Translations under genes and position numbers: made by a program
The notes under the pieces: model-generated
Seen by the model: the letters and a program-made list of their open reading frames with translations, nothing else
Database searches by the model: none
Told to the model about the DNA's origin: nothing
Source of the DNA: Helicobacteraceae bacterium
Lineage (GTDB): Bacteria > Campylobacterota > Campylobacteria > Campylobacterales > Sulfurimonadaceae
Length of the DNA stretch: 13,681 nucleotides
Assembly: GCA_015488855.1 (NCBI GenBank)
Contig: WFMY01000045.1
Coordinates: 1-13,681, forward strand
Direction of reading: 5' to 3'
Part shown: one piece after another, positions 12,664-13,681 of the stretch
Position numbering within the stretch: position 1 is the first letter of the stretch
Layout of the letters: the number at the start of each line of letters is the position of its first letter

Positions 12664-13681
12664 ATGAAAAAACCATATATTTGGGATCAATATTCTGACC
12701 AACCACATGTTATACAAGATAAAGTGTATAAAAATAAAGAGAGACGAAAACATCTACCCTCTTTTATTAAAACTCTTTTAACAGCCATTGTTATATTGCC
12801 CCTTTCTCTACTGGCAATGCCTTTTATCAAAAGAAAAGTGATTAATTCTAAAAAATTTTTTTGTTTAGGTGTAGATTATCAGCGTAATCCTCAAGAAACT
12901 CTTACTTTTATCCAAGAACTTGAGGTAAAACATATCCTTCTTAGAATAAAGCTATGGGATTTAGACTCTCTAGATGCATTAAAAATCTTTTTACAAAAAA
13001 CACCAAAGACTATGGTAACACTCAAAATCTTACAAGATAGAGAAAATGTAACCGACTTAGCATTATTTGAAAAAAATCTTTCTCAAATTTTTTCTACCCT
13101 AGATAGCCTTGTGGACATTTACGAGATTGGCTCTACTATCAACAGAGCAAAGTGGGGTTTTTTTAGCATTGATGAGTATAATGCATTTTTCAAAACTGCC
13201 TATGACCTACGAAACAGCTCTTTTACTCAACTTAAACTTATTGGAAGTGGAGTTATAGATTTTGAGTACCATTTTACTGCACATACCCTCTTCAATCTAT
13301 CTAAGTACAAGTATGATGGGATCGCAGCCCTTCTTTATGTTGACAGACGAGGTGCTCCTGAAAATATGCAATTAGGATTTGCCTTATCAGATAAGATTGC
13401 TCTTTTAAGTACTATGGTTTGGCTCTCACGAAAAACCTCTCAAAAGCTCTATCTCACTGAAACAAATTGGCCCATATCAAACACAGCACCTTATGCTCCA
13501 ACAAGCCAAAAGGAGTGTGTCTCTTTAGAGGACTATGCCAACTTCATGCTCAGGTACCATCTTTTAGCCTTTGCTTCACAACAAGTAGATGCAGTATCTT
13601 GGCATCAGCTCATAGCTCCTGGCTATGGGCTCATAGACAACAGAGAGGGCATCATCAAATACCCAGCCTTCCAAACATACA
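12664..13681 (+). CDS. Membrane-anchored glycoside-hydrolase-like protein, C-terminus beyond window edge
   Basis: 339 codons are visible and the frame is open at the window end. After a polar start (about 1-34) comes one hydrophobic helix (about 36-53, LLTAIVILPLSLLAMPF). A catalytic-looking domain follows, predicted to lie outside the membrane. It reads like a TIM-barrel glycosidase: opening strand FFCLGVDYQRNP, then VDIYEIGSTINRAKWG with E154 at the position of the acid/base and N160 beside it, and KLYLTETNWP with E266 at the position of the nucleophile. This pattern recalls clan A families such as GH39, but I cannot assign the family or substrate. A role in surface polysaccharide trimming is a guess. 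The ATG lacks a ribosome binding site, and no in-frame ATG, GTG or TTG lies between it and the upstream in-frame stop at 12595-12597. It is transcribed divergently from the isomerase operon. Confidence 0.72.
   Translation, partial: MKKPYIWDQYSDQPHVIQDKVYKNKERRKHLPSFIKTLLTAIVILPLSLLAMPFIKRKVINSKKFFCLGVDYQRNPQETLTFIQELEVKHILLRIKLWDLDSLDALKIFLQKTPKTMVTLKILQDRENVTDLALFEKNLSQIFSTLDSLVDIYEIGSTINRAKWGFFSIDEYNAFFKTAYDLRNSSFTQLKLIGSGVIDFEYHFTAHTLFNLSKYKYDGIAALLYVDRRGAPENMQLGFALSDKIALLSTMVWLSRKTSQKLYLTETNWPISNTAPYAPTSQKECVSLEDYANFMLRYHLLAFASQQVDAVSWHQLIAPGYGLIDNREGIIKYPAFQTY

Noticed and set aside
1..13681. A defence system, mobile element, CRISPR array or RNA gene
   Set aside because: No repeats with regular spacers, transposase or integrase motifs, terminal inverted repeats, or tRNA or rRNA sequences were seen. 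The content is core metabolism and cell-envelope genes.

Overview
The window reads as chromosomal DNA of a Campylobacterota (epsilonproteobacterial) bacterium, most like the free-living Sulfurimonas/Sulfurovum type. Evidence: AT-rich sequence; the order fabZ-lpxA-clpX-mreB-mreC with carB just beyond, which I recall from Helicobacter and Campylobacter; an UPF0323 lipoprotein next to a glutathionylspermidine-synthase-like ligase, also a Campylobacter pairing; and -10-dominated promoters. The genus is an inference. I see no tRNA, rRNA, CRISPR array, transposase or phage gene, and no gene-free stretch over 300 bases.

Region 1 (1-5582, minus strand) reads from right to left: carB (large subunit of carbamoyl-phosphate synthase), a compact Sua5/YrdC-like protein, a three-helix membrane protein of unknown function, an UPF0323 lipoprotein, and a GspS/YgiC-like ATP-grasp ligase cut by the left edge. 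The first three are nearly contiguous. The last two are each preceded by an exact 19-base copy of a small quasi-palindromic repeat. A terminator-like hairpin lies inside the first codons of the YrdC-like gene, so carB and the distal genes may be expressed unequally.

Region 2 (5583-6580) is a divergent intergenic region followed by one plus-strand gene for a 269-residue secreted protein with two DUF302-like halves. Its promoter is a near-consensus TTGACA-17-TAGAAT. A perfect 6-3-6 palindrome sits at the predicted transcription start.

Region 3 (6592-12515, minus strand) is a tightly packed probable operon: cyclophilin-type peptidyl-prolyl isomerase, QueH (epoxyqueuosine reductase), fabZ, lpxA, clpX, mreB, mreC. 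It joins proline isomerisation, tRNA queuosine synthesis, fatty-acid and lipid A synthesis, regulated proteolysis and cell-shape control. From fabZ to mreC the reading frames overlap or lie within 13 bases of each other. The most unusual point is queH: no ATG, GTG or TTG lies between the upstream in-frame stop and its essential Cys-Cys motif, and an ATT with a well-placed ribosome binding site is exactly where the initiator is expected. mreC ends in a perfect 11-bp inverted repeat shared with the convergent plus-strand gene, and no mreD follows.

Region 4 (12516-13681) is a divergent promoter region and then a plus-strand gene, cut by the right edge, for a membrane-anchored glycoside-hydrolase-like TIM-barrel protein. 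Its TATAAT box is 6 bases from the ATG and there is no ribosome binding site, which suggests a leaderless mRNA.

I did not find a convincing new multi-gene system. The best leads are the ATT start of queH, the small repeat family around the UPF0323 gene, and the leaderless hydrolase gene.
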